A DNA stretch of 23,065 bases from assembly GCA_027029065.1 (NCBI GenBank), contig JALVGO010000245.1, positions 1 to 23,065 on the forward strand. Direction: 5' to 3'. The notes under the pieces were generated by a model that was given only the letters and a program-made list of their open reading frames with translations, was not told the origin of the DNA and made no database searches. This DNA comes from Sulfurovum sp. (GTDB lineage Bacteria; Campylobacterota; Campylobacteria; Campylobacterales; Sulfurovaceae). Positions within the stretch are counted from its first letter, which is position 1. Each line of letters begins with the position of its first letter. Both the position numbers and the translations under genes were made by a program. Shown here piece by piece: positions 5,553 through 13,761 of the stretch.

Positions 5553-7619
5553 TTAAAAGAGGTCTGTCGCTTCAGGTGCAGGATGCCGTTTTGGCGGTCT
5601 GTGCCATGTCGGTTTTGGTTTTACGATCGGTTTGGGTATAACCCTCGGTTTTCTTTTGGGTACCGGTATGACCCTCTGTGGTTTTTTTACAGGTGGTTGT
5701 GTGACAGGTTGTTTTTTGGGTGGCGGCGGTAATATAGGCTGTGATACTTCGGCATCATCGGAGGGCTCTTCATAAAGAGGGGCAGAGGCTGTCGGCTTGC
5801 TATCTGTCTCCTCGGCTACCTTGTCAGGTTCGAGATACCCTTGTTCAACCATAATACGAACAGTGTTCTTAAAGGTTGGTACCGCAGACTGCGATGCGAA
5901 ATATTTGTGGTATTTTTTGGCACGGATGACAAGGACGCCGATAGTATATTTGTGTCCTTTACTGTCGTTGGCAAATCCGTAGAAACTGCTGTGGTACTCC
6001 CGTACATAGTGCCCGTGTTTTGCAATGTGTGCGGTACCTGTTTTTCCTCCGATCTCAAGCCCGGGGTACTGGGCTTTTACCCCTGTACCGCGTTTGATGA
6101 CCTCTTTGAGAATCTCATGTATCTGATTGGCGGCCTTTTTACCGATAGGGTGCAGGTCTCCGACAGTCGGGGGAAGGATATAATGGCGTCCTTTGGCATC
6201 TTCAAGGTAGTCTACAATTCGCGGTGTTACGGCAATGCCGTCATTGTTGAATGCGGAGTAGGCTTTGAAAAGCTGGGAAAATGTTGCCATAAGACCGTAA
6301 CCGTAGGCGCTGTTTGCACGGTGCATTTTGTTATTGAGCAGATGCAGCTTTTTGATCTGGCCGGGAAGATCGCGTGAGAGATCGATACCTGATGGATGGG
6401 CAAGTCCGAAACCAAGCAGCCCGCTTCGGAACTCCTCTCCGCTAAGCAGCCATGAGATCTGGGAGATTCCCACATTGGAAGAGTGGACAATGATATCTGT
6501 TGCAGTAAGTGCTGCAAACTTCTCATCATCGGTAACGGTACGCCGTTTCCCGATCTTCATTCGTCCATTGTAGGTATTGAACCATGTCTGTGGTGTCACC
6601 CTGTGTTTGTCCAGAGCCAGAGAGAGGGTCAGCGGTTTGAGTACCGAACCGGGTTCGTAAGGGTATTCGGCAAATTTCGGATTGAGTGCCGGGATATCTT
6701 TTTGTGTAATATGTGCCGGGTCGTACCTTTGTGTACTTGCAAGGGTAAGCACTCGACCTGTATTGCTCTCCATGACACCTACAAGAATCTCGTCAGCATC
6801 GATCCGTTTTTTCATTGCATCGATCATCTTTTCGATTCTGCGTTGAAATGCAAGCGGGATATTCAGGTGCAGATCCATTCCGTCAACACGCGGTCTCTCT
6901 ATGCTGTTTTTGTCATGGATAATGTTGCCGCCGACATCCCGTTTTCCTCTAAAGTAGCCGTCTTTTTTAGAGGTAATGTGTTTGTCATATTTGCGTTCAA
7001 TCCCCTTTTTCCCTTCGGGTCTGGTGTAGTGACCGTCACTCTTCTTACCCACATATCCAAGAATAGGGCTTAGTACATCATGCAGCGGAAAATAGCGGCT
7101 TTCACCAACTTCGACAATATCCAGACCGTACAGTACCTCGATGCCGGAGCGTATTTTGACCGATCGGAAAACCTTTAACTGCCGAAGTTTGTAGGCGAGT
7201 GACTTCAGCTGCATCGCCTGTTTGGCTGTCAGTGTTTTGGAGAGAACGATATTGCCTTTGATCAGATGCCCGTGTTTGTCATAAAAACGTTTTTTAAGTG
7301 TCCGTTCTGGTATGCCGCTGTAGATGCTGAAGAGTTTGATAAAGAGTGCCTTCTTCCCCGGATCAATACTTTCACCCCGAACGACCGCCTGATAGGTTTT
7401 GCGTGATGCACTGAGTGTGTAGTTGTCAGCAGAAATGATATTACCCCGGAAAGAGCGGTCGTGGATTGTAGCGTTCTGGCTTGGAATATGGCGGTTGGAT
7501 GAGATTGTTTTTAAAACAGAGAGGAGGAAAAGTGCCACAGCAATACTCAGCAGTATAAAAAGCCAAGAGATTTTGCTGGTACGTTGCTGCATTGCTCTGT
7601 TTTTAATTTGCTGACCCAT
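5553..7619 (-). CDS. ftsI: Septal peptidoglycan transpeptidase FtsI/PBP3-like, with Pro/Lys-rich tail
   Basis: A class B penicillin-binding protein that cross-links peptidoglycan during division, with its bulk in the periplasm. It has one N-terminal membrane helix (about 18-38), a PBP-dimerisation domain (about 55-240), then a transpeptidase domain with SVLK (Ser325 nucleophile, Lys328), SSN (380-382) and KTGTA (526-530). Divergent ftsW-murG supports FtsI rather than PBP2. After about residue 605 the protein continues with some 80 residues rich in Pro, Lys and Arg: an acidic stretch (EEPSDDAE), then PILPPPPKKQP and repeated VIPKP-type units up to ATDLF. Such a tail is not part of the catalytic core. 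The ATG at 7619 has GGGG a few nt upstream; Met10 is an alternative start. Confidence 0.9.
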   Translation of the reverse strand: MGQQIKNRAMQQRTSKISWLFILLSIAVALFLLSVLKTISSNRHIPSQNATIHDRSFRGNIISADNYTLSASRKTYQAVVRGESIDPGKKALFIKLFSIYSGIPERTLKKRFYDKHGHLIKGNIVLSKTLTAKQAMQLKSLAYKLRQLKVFRSVKIRSGIEVLYGLDIVEVGESRYFPLHDVLSPILGYVGKKSDGHYTRPEGKKGIERKYDKHITSKKDGYFRGKRDVGGNIIHDKNSIERPRVDGMDLHLNIPLAFQRRIEKMIDAMKKRIDADEILVGVMESNTGRVLTLASTQRYDPAHITQKDIPALNPKFAEYPYEPGSVLKPLTLSLALDKHRVTPQTWFNTYNGRMKIGKRRTVTDDEKFAALTATDIIVHSSNVGISQISWLLSGEEFRSGLLGFGLAHPSGIDLSRDLPGQIKKLHLLNNKMHRANSAYGYGLMATFSQLFKAYSAFNNDGIAVTPRIVDYLEDAKGRHYILPPTVGDLHPIGKKAANQIHEILKEVIKRGTGVKAQYPGLEIGGKTGTAHIAKHGHYVREYHSSFYGFANDSKGHKYTIGVLVIRAKKYHKYFASQSAVPTFKNTVRIMVEQGYLEPDKVAEETDSKPTASAPLYEEPSDDAEVSQPILPPPPKKQPVTQPPVKKPQRVIPVPKRKPRVIPKPIVKPKPTWHRPPKRHPAPEATDLF

Positions 7620-7642
7620 GTTTTCCCCATTAAATGTTTAGC

Positions 7643-7677
7643 ATTTTATCAAAGTTATCTGTTAAATTCGATAAAAT
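7643..7677. promoter_or_regulatory. Mirror-image -10 boxes between ftsI and ftsW
   Basis: ATTTTATC (7643-7650) and GATAAAAT (7670-7677) form an 8-bp inverted repeat. Each arm is a TAAAAT -10 box: minus strand at 7648-7643 for ftsI (ATG 7619) and plus strand at 7672-7677 for ftsW (ATG 7724). The two promoters thus face away from each other within 35 bp and share upstream DNA. Confidence 0.5.
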
Positions 7678-7723
7678 AGCACACAAATTAAAATTAAAAA
7701 ATATTGAATATTTCGGGAAAGAT

Positions 7724-8908
7724 ATGATCGATAAACCTCTACTTATGGCTGTTATGGCACTCTTGACCCTCTCTTTGGTCATGGACTACTCACTGTCAGT
7801 CTATACGGTACAGCATTTTGGCTATGGACAGTTTCATTTTTTCATTCGCCAGTTTGCCGCAGTGGCAGCAGGGCTTGTGTCAATGATAATCTTAAGCCGT
7901 CTTGAGCCTGACAGATGGTTTGTGCGGATCGGTCTGCTGCTTTTTGTAGGGTCGTTTTTACTGATGATGGTCATGCCGTTTCTTCCCGCATCTTTGGTAA
8001 CTGCGGTTGGTGGAGCCAAAAGATGGATACACTTGGGACCGCTCTCTATTGCACCGGTAGAGTTTTTTAAAGTAGGATTTGTCTTTTTTCTGGCATGGAG
8101 CTTCAAACGCAAACTTGAAGACCGTGAGACGATGACCTTTGTAGAAGAGTTTCGTATGTTTATGCCTTACCTGATACTCTTTTTTGTCGCGGTAGTACTC
8201 ATTGCGATCTTTCAGAAAGATCTGGGGCAGATTATTGTGCTGGGTGCAACACTGATGACACTCTTTCTTTTTGTCGGAAGTTCATACAAGTTTTTTCTTA
8301 CGCTGCTCAGTGCTGCATTTGCAGGGGTGATCGCCCTTATATTCCTTGCACCGCACCGGATGGCACGGATCAAAAGCTGGTGGCTTACGGTGCAGGACAG
8401 TATTCTATCTGTGCTGCCGTTTAAGCCGCTTCAGGAACTCCGTGTCGAGGGTACGGTCAAAGAGCCGTGGCAGATATCCAACTCGCTCAATGCGATCCAC
8501 AACGGTGGATTGTGGGGAGAGGGACTTGGGAACGGGCAGTTCAAACTGGGCTATCTTTCTGAAGTCCATACGGACTTTATTCTTGCCGGTATTACCGAGG
8601 AGCTTGGGTTCGTTGGACTGACTGCGGTGGTATTGACGATTATGGTGGTTATTTTCCGTGTTTTCAAGATTGCCTCGAAAGTAAAAAATACGATGTATTA
8701 CCTTTTCAGTATAGGGGTAGGGCTGATGATTGCCTTTGCTTTCCTGCTCAATGCCTACGGGATTGCCGGTATTACACCGATCAAAGGGATTGCTGTTCCG
8801 TTTCTAAGCTATGGGGGCTCCCACATTCTGGCAAGCTGTATTGCCATCGGTATGGTGCTGATGATCTCCAAAAAAGTGCCGCGTGACATGCATGGCAATA
8901 TTTTGTAA
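7724..8908 (+). CDS. ftsW: Septal peptidoglycan glycosyltransferase FtsW (SEDS family)
   Basis: FtsW polymerises lipid II into glycan strands at the division septum, paired with FtsI. The 394-residue protein is almost entirely membrane helices. It has the SEDS motifs GAKRWIHLGPLSIAPVEFFK in the first half, a QKDLGQ segment, the GEGLGNGQFKLGYLSEVHTDFI loop region, and FLSYGGSHILASCIAIGMVL near the C-terminus. I chose the ATG at 7724 with GGGA 7 nt upstream. The frame is open back to an ATG at 7634, but that would place the likely promoter (7672-7677) inside the gene and add a lysine-rich N-terminus not typical of the family. It is 15 nt upstream of murG and surely co-transcribed. RodA is the alternative; the murG neighbour and the divergent ftsI favour FtsW. 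Confidence 0.92.
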   Translation: MIDKPLLMAVMALLTLSLVMDYSLSVYTVQHFGYGQFHFFIRQFAAVAAGLVSMIILSRLEPDRWFVRIGLLLFVGSFLLMMVMPFLPASLVTAVGGAKRWIHLGPLSIAPVEFFKVGFVFFLAWSFKRKLEDRETMTFVEEFRMFMPYLILFFVAVVLIAIFQKDLGQIIVLGATLMTLFLFVGSSYKFFLTLLSAAFAGVIALIFLAPHRMARIKSWWLTVQDSILSVLPFKPLQELRVEGTVKEPWQISNSLNAIHNGGLWGEGLGNGQFKLGYLSEVHTDFILAGITEELGFVGLTAVVLTIMVVIFRVFKIASKVKNTMYYLFSIGVGLMIAFAFLLNAYGIAGITPIKGIAVPFLSYGGSHILASCIAIGMVLMISKKVPRDMHGNIL

Positions 8909-8923
8909 AAAGAGGGATAAAAG

Positions 8924-9997
8924 ATGGGTATCATAATGACAGGCGGTGGTACAGGCGGGCATCTTGCTATTGTTCGTGCAGTCAAAGAGGCTTTGGTTGA
9001 TGAGCAACGAGAAACGAGTAATGAGCAACCGACAGGAAGTAGTGAAAAGGGCAGGGACAGTACAAAAGAGTTGATTTATGTGGGGTCAACCAAAGGGCAG
9101 GACAGAGCGTGGTTTGGAGAGGATGCGGATTTTGCCAAAAAGTATTTCTTTGAGACACGGGGAGTGGTTAATCAGGGGTTTTCCGGGAAGATAAAATCAC
9201 TTTTTATGATGGCAAAAGCCACACTGCAATCTGTCAAAATCATACGCAGGCACAAAGCGAAAGTGGTCTTTTCTGTCGGTGGCTTCTCTGCCGCACCCAT
9301 GGCGTTCGCTGCTAAATTGACGGGGACACCGCTGGTGATCCATGAGCAAAATGCCGCACTGGGGTCACTTAACAAGCTTCTAAAGCCCTATGCCGATGTG
9401 TTTATCAGCTCCTACCTTGAAGAGAGTCCCGTCAAAGCCTACCCTGTCAAGGAGATTTTTTTTGAAAATGCCCGTATCCGCGAAAAGATACATACCGTCA
9501 TCTTTCTTGGCGGCTCGCAGGGGGCACGTGCCATTAACGATCTGGCACTCTCTGTTGCCAAAGAGCTTGATGCACGTGGTATACGCATTATTCATCAAGC
9601 CGGTGCAAATAACATTGAAAGTGTACAGCAAGCGTATGAAGCAATGGGTATCGAGGCGGAGGTATTTGGGTTTACAGCCAAACTTGCCGACTATATGAAA
9701 GAGGCTGATTTTGCCATTGCCAGAGCAGGGGCATCGACACTCTGGGAGCTTGCCGCTACGGCACTGCCGGCACTCTTTATTCCCTATCCCTATGCGGCAA
9801 GCGACCATCAGTACCATAATGCACAATTCCTTGTGGAGAAAGCGCTGGCATGGGTCATGCGTGAAAAGGAGATCGACAAAGAGAAGGTACTTGCGCTGTT
9901 TGATGAAGATCTCTCTAAAAAGAGCAGGGGGCTGATGGAGAGCATTGCACGTGACGGGAGTCGTCAGATTGCAGATCTTTTAAAAACATATCTCTAA
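8924..9997 (+). CDS. murG: MurG glycosyltransferase with a repeat-derived N-terminal insertion
   Basis: MurG adds GlcNAc from UDP-GlcNAc to lipid I to make lipid II, at the inner face of the membrane. The 357-residue protein has the G-loop TGGGTGGH (6-13), HEQNAALGSLN (140-150), GGSQGA (196-201), the RAGAST..E donor-site motif (267-275) and DHQYHNAQ (294-301). Between the first helix (KEAL, 21-24) and the next strand (LIYVGS, 50-55) lies a hydrophilic stretch of about 23 residues (DEQRETSNEQPTGSSEKGRD and on). Other MurG proteins have a short turn there. The DNA for its first part (9002-9029) is four units of a heptamer repeat. An AGAGGG site precedes the ATG. The catalytic call is firm; insertion is inferred from recalled family length. 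Confidence 0.95.
   Translation: MGIIMTGGGTGGHLAIVRAVKEALVDEQRETSNEQPTGSSEKGRDSTKELIYVGSTKGQDRAWFGEDADFAKKYFFETRGVVNQGFSGKIKSLFMMAKATLQSVKIIRRHKAKVVFSVGGFSAAPMAFAAKLTGTPLVIHEQNAALGSLNKLLKPYADVFISSYLEESPVKAYPVKEIFFENARIREKIHTVIFLGGSQGARAINDLALSVAKELDARGIRIIHQAGANNIESVQQAYEAMGIEAEVFGFTAKLADYMKEADFAIARAGASTLWELAATALPALFIPYPYAASDHQYHNAQFLVEKALAWVMREKEIDKEKVLALFDEDLSKKSRGLMESIARDGSRQIADLLKTYL
9002..9029 (+). repeat. Heptamer repeat inside murG, 4 x GAGNAAY
   Basis: GAGCAAC (9002-9008), GAGAAAC (9009-9015), GAGTAAT (9016-9022) and GAGCAAC (9023-9029) are four units in perfect 7-nt register. GAGGAAT, the cyclic and complementary form of the ATTCCTC unit at 166-214, fits the same GAGNAAY consensus. 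The units are translated as part of the extra residues 27-35 of MurG. Confidence 0.75.
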
Positions 9998-10027
9998 TCG
10001 CTTCACAATTGCCCAACAATTTTCTTT

Positions 10028-10033
10028 TATACT
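10028..10033 (+). promoter_or_regulatory. Probable -10 box TATACT for the lipoprotein gene
   Basis: TATACT lies in a T-rich stretch 33 nt before the ATG at 10067, in the 69-nt gap after murG. It is followed by a strong AAAGGAG ribosome site about 8 nt from the start. Confidence 0.45.
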
Positions 10034-10066
10034 CTTTTCAGATATCATATTGAAAGGAGTGATTTT

Positions 10067-10546
10067 ATGAAAAAATGGATAATGATAATGATGGGTATCA
10101 TGACAGCCGTGGCACTTAGCGGGTGTGGCGGAAGCAGTTATGATGATGGTTATGATGACGGATACAATGACGGGTTTTATGATGGGGCGAGGGTTCCGGT
10201 AGACGGTATGACCACTCTCTTTTTAAGAGATATTGACGGTTTTTCTGCCGGAGGGGTACACTATACCTGTGTTGATCCGACAGGTGCCTTGAGTGCAGAT
10301 GCCATCACCGCACCAAACGGAGAGTTCAGCTTCTACCCCGGAGAGCAGTGTACCTTTGATCTGATCGGTTTTGGCGGTACGCCGGGTGATCCGCTTTTTG
10401 TAGAAGATGATATCGGGCAGGGAAAGAACAATATTGCCTATGTGTGTCATGGAGGAGATGCCGGACTGACAGGGTACAATGTTGACCTTGGCAGAGACGG
10501 ATTCTTCAACTATCTGCCTGATGATATATGTACATTCTCTTTTTAA
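10067..10546 (+). CDS. Lipoprotein with YDDG repeats and a duplicated two-cysteine module
   Basis: The 159-residue product has a short lipoprotein signal peptide: MKKW, a hydrophobic Met-rich core, then lipobox LSGC with lipidated Cys20. Right after it comes an acidic tandem repeat, YDDGYDDGYNDGFYDG (25-40). The rest is a visible internal duplication. Copy 1 (about 64-98) runs VHYTC..., then NGEFSFYPGEQCTF. Copy 2 (about 123-158) runs IAYVC..., then DGFFNYLPDDICTF. The cysteine pairs are C68/C95 and C127/C155, with near-equal spacing, so each module may hold one disulfide in the periplasm. The pattern of NGxFxYxPGExxxF recalls short beta-sandwich repeats in secreted proteins. No enzyme motif is seen, and the function is unknown. 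It has its own promoter and probably its own terminator. Confidence 0.8.
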   Translation: MKKWIMIMMGIMTAVALSGCGGSSYDDGYDDGYNDGFYDGARVPVDGMTTLFLRDIDGFSAGGVHYTCVDPTGALSADAITAPNGEFSFYPGEQCTFDLIGFGGTPGDPLFVEDDIGQGKNNIAYVCHGGDAGLTGYNVDLGRDGFFNYLPDDICTFSF

Positions 10547-10575
10547 AAAGTATGGCTCACAAAGCCCCAATATAA

Positions 10576-10598
10576 GCGCCTTTGGGCGCACTTTATCT
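10576..10598 (+). terminator. Possible terminator after the lipoprotein gene
   Basis: GCGCC (10576-10580) and GGCGC (10585-10589) form a GC-rich 5-bp stem around TTTG, followed by ACTTTATCT. The U-tract is short and broken, so this is a weak candidate. Confidence 0.4.
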
Positions 10599-10618
10599 GC
10601 CAATAACCACACTTTCGC

Positions 10619-10624
10619 TAAAAT
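10619..10624 (+). promoter_or_regulatory. Probable -10 box TAAAAT for alaS
   Basis: TAAAAT lies 30 nt before the ATG at 10655. An ATG at 10637 would fall only about 6 nt after the expected transcript start, which helps rule it out as the alaS start. Confidence 0.5.
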
Positions 10625-10654
10625 ATCCCAATTTTAATGCAGGGATATATGTCA

Positions 10655-13228
10655 ATGGATATCAGAAAAACATTTTTAGACTACTTTGAAGGCAAAGGAC
10701 ATAAGGTTGTAGAGAGCTCTCCGCTTGTACCCGATGACCCGACGCTGCTCTTTACCAATGCCGGTATGGTGCAGTTCAAGAACATCTTTACCGGGGATGC
10801 ACCTATTCCCAATCCGCCAAGAGCGACCAGTTCGCAAACCTGTATCCGCGCAGGAGGAAAGCACAACGACCTGGACAATGTCGGCTACACCGCACGCCAC
10901 CACACCTTCTTCGAGATGTTGGGGAACTTCAGCTTCGGTGACTACTTCAAAAAAGAGGCGATCGCTTATGCGTGGGAGTTTGTCACAGGCAAAGCGTATC
11001 TTGCACTGCCTGTAGAGAAGATCTGGGTTACTGTGCATGAGGGTGATGATGAAGCGTATGAACTGTGGAAAGCACATGTTTCTGAAGATCGCATCATGCG
11101 TTTTGGAGACAAGGACAACTTCTGGCAGATGGGTGACACGGGACCGTGCGGCCCCTGTTCGGAGATCTTCTACGATCAGGGAGAGGAGTATTTCAATTCA
11201 CCCGAAGATGTGATGGGGGGCGAGGGCGACCGTTTCCTTGAGATATGGAACCTTGTCTTTATGCAGTATGAACGCGATGAGAGCGGTACGCTCCATCCGC
11301 TGCCTAAGCCAAGTATCGATACGGGTATGGGGCTGGAGCGTGTGATTGCCATCAAGGAAGGGAAGTTCAATAACTTCCACTCCTCACTCTTTATGCCGCT
11401 GCTTGAAGCGATCGGCAAACTGGTGGGGACTCCGTATGACTACGATGCACCCAACTCCGCAAGCTACCGTGTCATCGCCGATCACCTGCGCTCAGTCAGT
11501 TTTCTGCTGGCGCAGGGTGTGAACTTTGACAAAGAGGGACGCGGCTATGTACTGCGCCGCATTATGCGTCGTGCCATCCGCCACGGCTACCTGCTTGGGC
11601 TCAGAGAGCCATTCATGCATAAGTTGGTTGATGACCTTGTAACGGTTATGGGTGGGCACTACACCTACCTGCAGACCAAATCAGAAGCGATCAAAACCTC
11701 TATGAAACTTGAGGAGGAGCGCTTCTTCGACACTATCGAAGCGGGAATTAAACTTTTCAATCAGGAGCTTGAGCATACCAAAGATGTATTCAGCGGCGAA
11801 GTGGCGTTCAAACTCTACGACACCTACGGATTCCCGCTCGACTTGACTGAAGATATGCTCAGAGAAAAAGGCATTAGACTCGACATTGAAGGGTTCAATG
11901 CCAGGATGGAGGCACAGAAAGCGCAGTCCAAAGCCAACTGGAAAGGCAGCGGTGATGCTGCGGCGACCGGAGACTTCAAGCAGCTCAAAGAGCGCTTTGG
12001 AGAGAACGAATTTGTAGGTTACGAAACCACTCGGGTGCAGACAAAAGTACTGGCACTGCTCGATGAGAACTTCAAAGAAGTAAAGAGCATCGACGGCAAG
12101 GGCTGGGTGATGCTTGAGCAGACACCGTTCTATGCGGAGTCTGGGGGGCAGGTCGGCGACAAAGGTGAATTAAGAATGAGGAATGAGGAATTAGGAATTA
12201 AGGTGTTGGATACCAAGAAATTCCTTGATATGAATCTTTCTGAAGTAGAAGGGAAGCTTGCTGTGGGTGATGAGGTGGAAGCGGTTGTCGATCAGAGTCG
12301 TGTGGAGATCGAGAAGCACCACTCGGCAACCCACCTGCTGCATGCGGCACTAAGAGCAATTTTGGGTGATCATATCTCTCAGGCGGGATCACTCAACGAT
12401 GACAAGCGTCTGCGTTTTGACTTCTCTCACCCCAAAGCACTGACTAAAGAGGAGCTACAGCAGGTTGAAGACTGGGTCAATGACAAAGTACAGCGTGCTA
12501 TCCCGCGCAAAACAGAGATCATGAGCATCGATGAGGCGAAAAACTCCGGTGCTATGGCGCTCTTTGGTGAAAAATACGGTGACAAGGTGCGTGTGGTAAG
12601 TATGGGTGATGCTTCTGTGGAACTGTGTGGTGGAACACACGTTCAGAACACGGCACAGATCGGACTCTTTATGATCACCAAAGAGAGCGGCGTGAGTGCC
12701 GGGGTCAGACGTATCGAAGCGATCTGCGGCCGTGCGGCGGTAGAGAAGGTTAAAGGGCACAGAGGCGAGATCGAGCAGATCAAAGAGGAGGTGAAAAACC
12801 AGAATCCTCTTGCCGGCATTGCCAAGCTCAAAGAGGAGATCAAAACCCTCAAAGGTGAACTCAAAGCAGCCCTCAGTGCGACCAAAAAAGAGCTGACACC
12901 TGTTGATGTAAACGGTGTGAATGTCATTGTCGAAGAGGTTGATGCGGGTGACATCAAAGAGATGATCGATGAAGCGAAGAACAAATATGACAATATTGCC
13001 ATTATGCTTTTCCAGAAAAAGGGAGAGAAGGTACTGCTGGCAGCCGGTTCGAAAAACACGCCTGTCAAAGCGGGTGACTGGATCAAAGCAGTCGCACCGG
13101 TAGTCGGCGGCGGTGGTGGCGGACGTCCTGACTTTGCACAGGCAGGCGGAAAAGATGCTTCCAAGATCGGTATGGCGATGGAAGAGGCAAAAACCTATCT
13201 TGCCGAAATCGTGGAGGGCGGCAACTGA
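10655..13228 (+). CDS. alaS: Alanine-tRNA ligase, with heptamer-encoded residues in the editing region
   Basis: AlaRS charges tRNA-Ala and removes mischarged Ser/Gly. The 857-residue protein has the class II core ([62 protein letters not shown]), the editing-site zinc ligands H556xxxH560 (HHSATH) and C658xxxH662 (CGGTH), and the C-terminal DHHA1 domain ending [18 protein letters not shown] chose the ATG at 10655 (MDIRKTF): AGGGA is 9 nt upstream and the recalled Campylobacter protein starts identically. Residues 505-516 ([12 protein letters not shown]) are translated from five units of a 7-bp repeat (12167-12201) between the conserved [12 protein letters not shown] and the editing domain. A 1-bp overlap couples it to the next gene. 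Confidence 0.97.
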   Translation: MDIRKTFLDYFEGKGHKVVESSPLVPDDPTLLFTNAGMVQFKNIFTGDAPIPNPPRATSSQTCIRAGGKHNDLDNVGYTARHHTFFEMLGNFSFGDYFKKEAIAYAWEFVTGKAYLALPVEKIWVTVHEGDDEAYELWKAHVSEDRIMRFGDKDNFWQMGDTGPCGPCSEIFYDQGEEYFNSPEDVMGGEGDRFLEIWNLVFMQYERDESGTLHPLPKPSIDTGMGLERVIAIKEGKFNNFHSSLFMPLLEAIGKLVGTPYDYDAPNSASYRVIADHLRSVSFLLAQGVNFDKEGRGYVLRRIMRRAIRHGYLLGLREPFMHKLVDDLVTVMGGHYTYLQTKSEAIKTSMKLEEERFFDTIEAGIKLFNQELEHTKDVFSGEVAFKLYDTYGFPLDLTEDMLREKGIRLDIEGFNARMEAQKAQSKANWKGSGDAAATGDFKQLKERFGENEFVGYETTRVQTKVLALLDENFKEVKSIDGKGWVMLEQTPFYAESGGQVGDKGELRMRNEELGIKVLDTKKFLDMNLSEVEGKLAVGDEVEAVVDQSRVEIEKHHSATHLLHAALRAILGDHISQAGSLNDDKRLRFDFSHPKALTKEELQQVEDWVNDKVQRAIPRKTEIMSIDEAKNSGAMALFGEKYGDKVRVVSMGDASVELCGGTHVQNTAQIGLFMITKESGVSAGVRRIEAICGRAAVEKVKGHRGEIEQIKEEVKNQNPLAGIAKLKEEIKTLKGELKAALSATKKELTPVDVNGVNVIVEEVDAGDIKEMIDEAKNKYDNIAIMLFQKKGEKVLLAAGSKNTPVKAGDWIKAVAPVVGGGGGGRPDFAQAGGKDASKIGMAMEEAKTYLAEIVEGGN
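12167..12201 (+). repeat. Heptamer repeat inside alaS (GAATTAA, 2 x GAATGAG, GAATTAG, GAATTAA)
   Basis: Five units in 7-nt register: 12167-12173, 12174-12180, 12181-12187, 12188-12194 and 12195-12201. GAATGAG is the reverse-complement cyclic form of ATTCCTC (array at 166-214). GAATTAG is that of ATTCCTA (array at 4640-4660). Thirty-five nt is not a multiple of 3, so flanking bases restore the frame. Confidence 0.93.
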
Positions 13229-13761
13229 TGAAGCAGATGCTTGTGACGCTTTTTGGCACATATGCCCATGAGGTTGTCTTTTTGCATGTACTCTCTGCCT
13301 TTGTCTGGGTTGGAGGGATGATCGCGGTGCGTTTTGCGGTACATCCGGTCATGCAGAGCATCGATGACCCTGCCATCAGGCTTGGCAAAACCCTGCAGAT
13401 TACCAAAAACCTCTTCCATATTGTCATGCCTTTCATTGCAGTGCTGATTGCAACAGCTGTGCTGATGGCGGTTGGGCTTGGGTTCCGTATCGCAGCGGTG
13501 GATGAGAGTGGCAATGTCATTAACCAGATGGCCTATGGCATGTATCAGATCGTACATGCCAAAGAGGTGATCTGGATGGTGATGACAGCCAACTTCACCT
13601 GGATGTACCTTAAGCGCAGAAAAGCACAGAAGCTTTTTGATGCAGGGGATCTGCCTGCTGCCAAAGCAGCGGTGGCGATCGTACCAAAGTATCTTCTGCC
13701 TGTCAATATCGCGCTTGGTGTGCTGGCACTCTGGCTGGGTGTGACGCTGCGGGGCTTTTGA
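13228..13761 (+). CDS. Four-helix membrane protein of unknown function, histidine-bearing helices
   Basis: 177 residues with about four membrane helices (roughly 15-37, 65-88, 107-128, 155-174). Histidines lie in or at the ends of three of them (His20 in LHVLSAFVWVGG, His64, His110), which recalls CopD-like or haem-binding membrane proteins. No clear family signature lets me fix the role. A long loop (about 90-105) and a basic cytoplasm-like loop (KRRKAQK, 129-135) are visible. It overlaps alaS by one base (TGATG) and the next gene starts in its own stop the same way, so it is translated in the alaS-maf operon. In Campylobacter, as I recall, alaS and maf are adjacent, so this gene is an addition to that pair. 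Confidence 0.8.
   Translation: MKQMLVTLFGTYAHEVVFLHVLSAFVWVGGMIAVRFAVHPVMQSIDDPAIRLGKTLQITKNLFHIVMPFIAVLIATAVLMAVGLGFRIAAVDESGNVINQMAYGMYQIVHAKEVIWMVMTANFTWMYLKRRKAQKLFDAGDLPAAKAAVAIVPKYLLPVNIALGVLALWLGVTLRGF

Noticed and set aside
7634..7723. FtsW start at 7634 with 30 extra residues
   Set aside because: It would span the likely ftsW promoter and lacks a clear ribosome site; the ATG at 7724 has GGGA at good distance.
10637..10654. AlaS start at 10637 (MQGYMS...)
   Set aside because: Only about 6 nt would separate it from the expected transcript start, and AGGGA at 10641-10645 serves the ATG at 10655.
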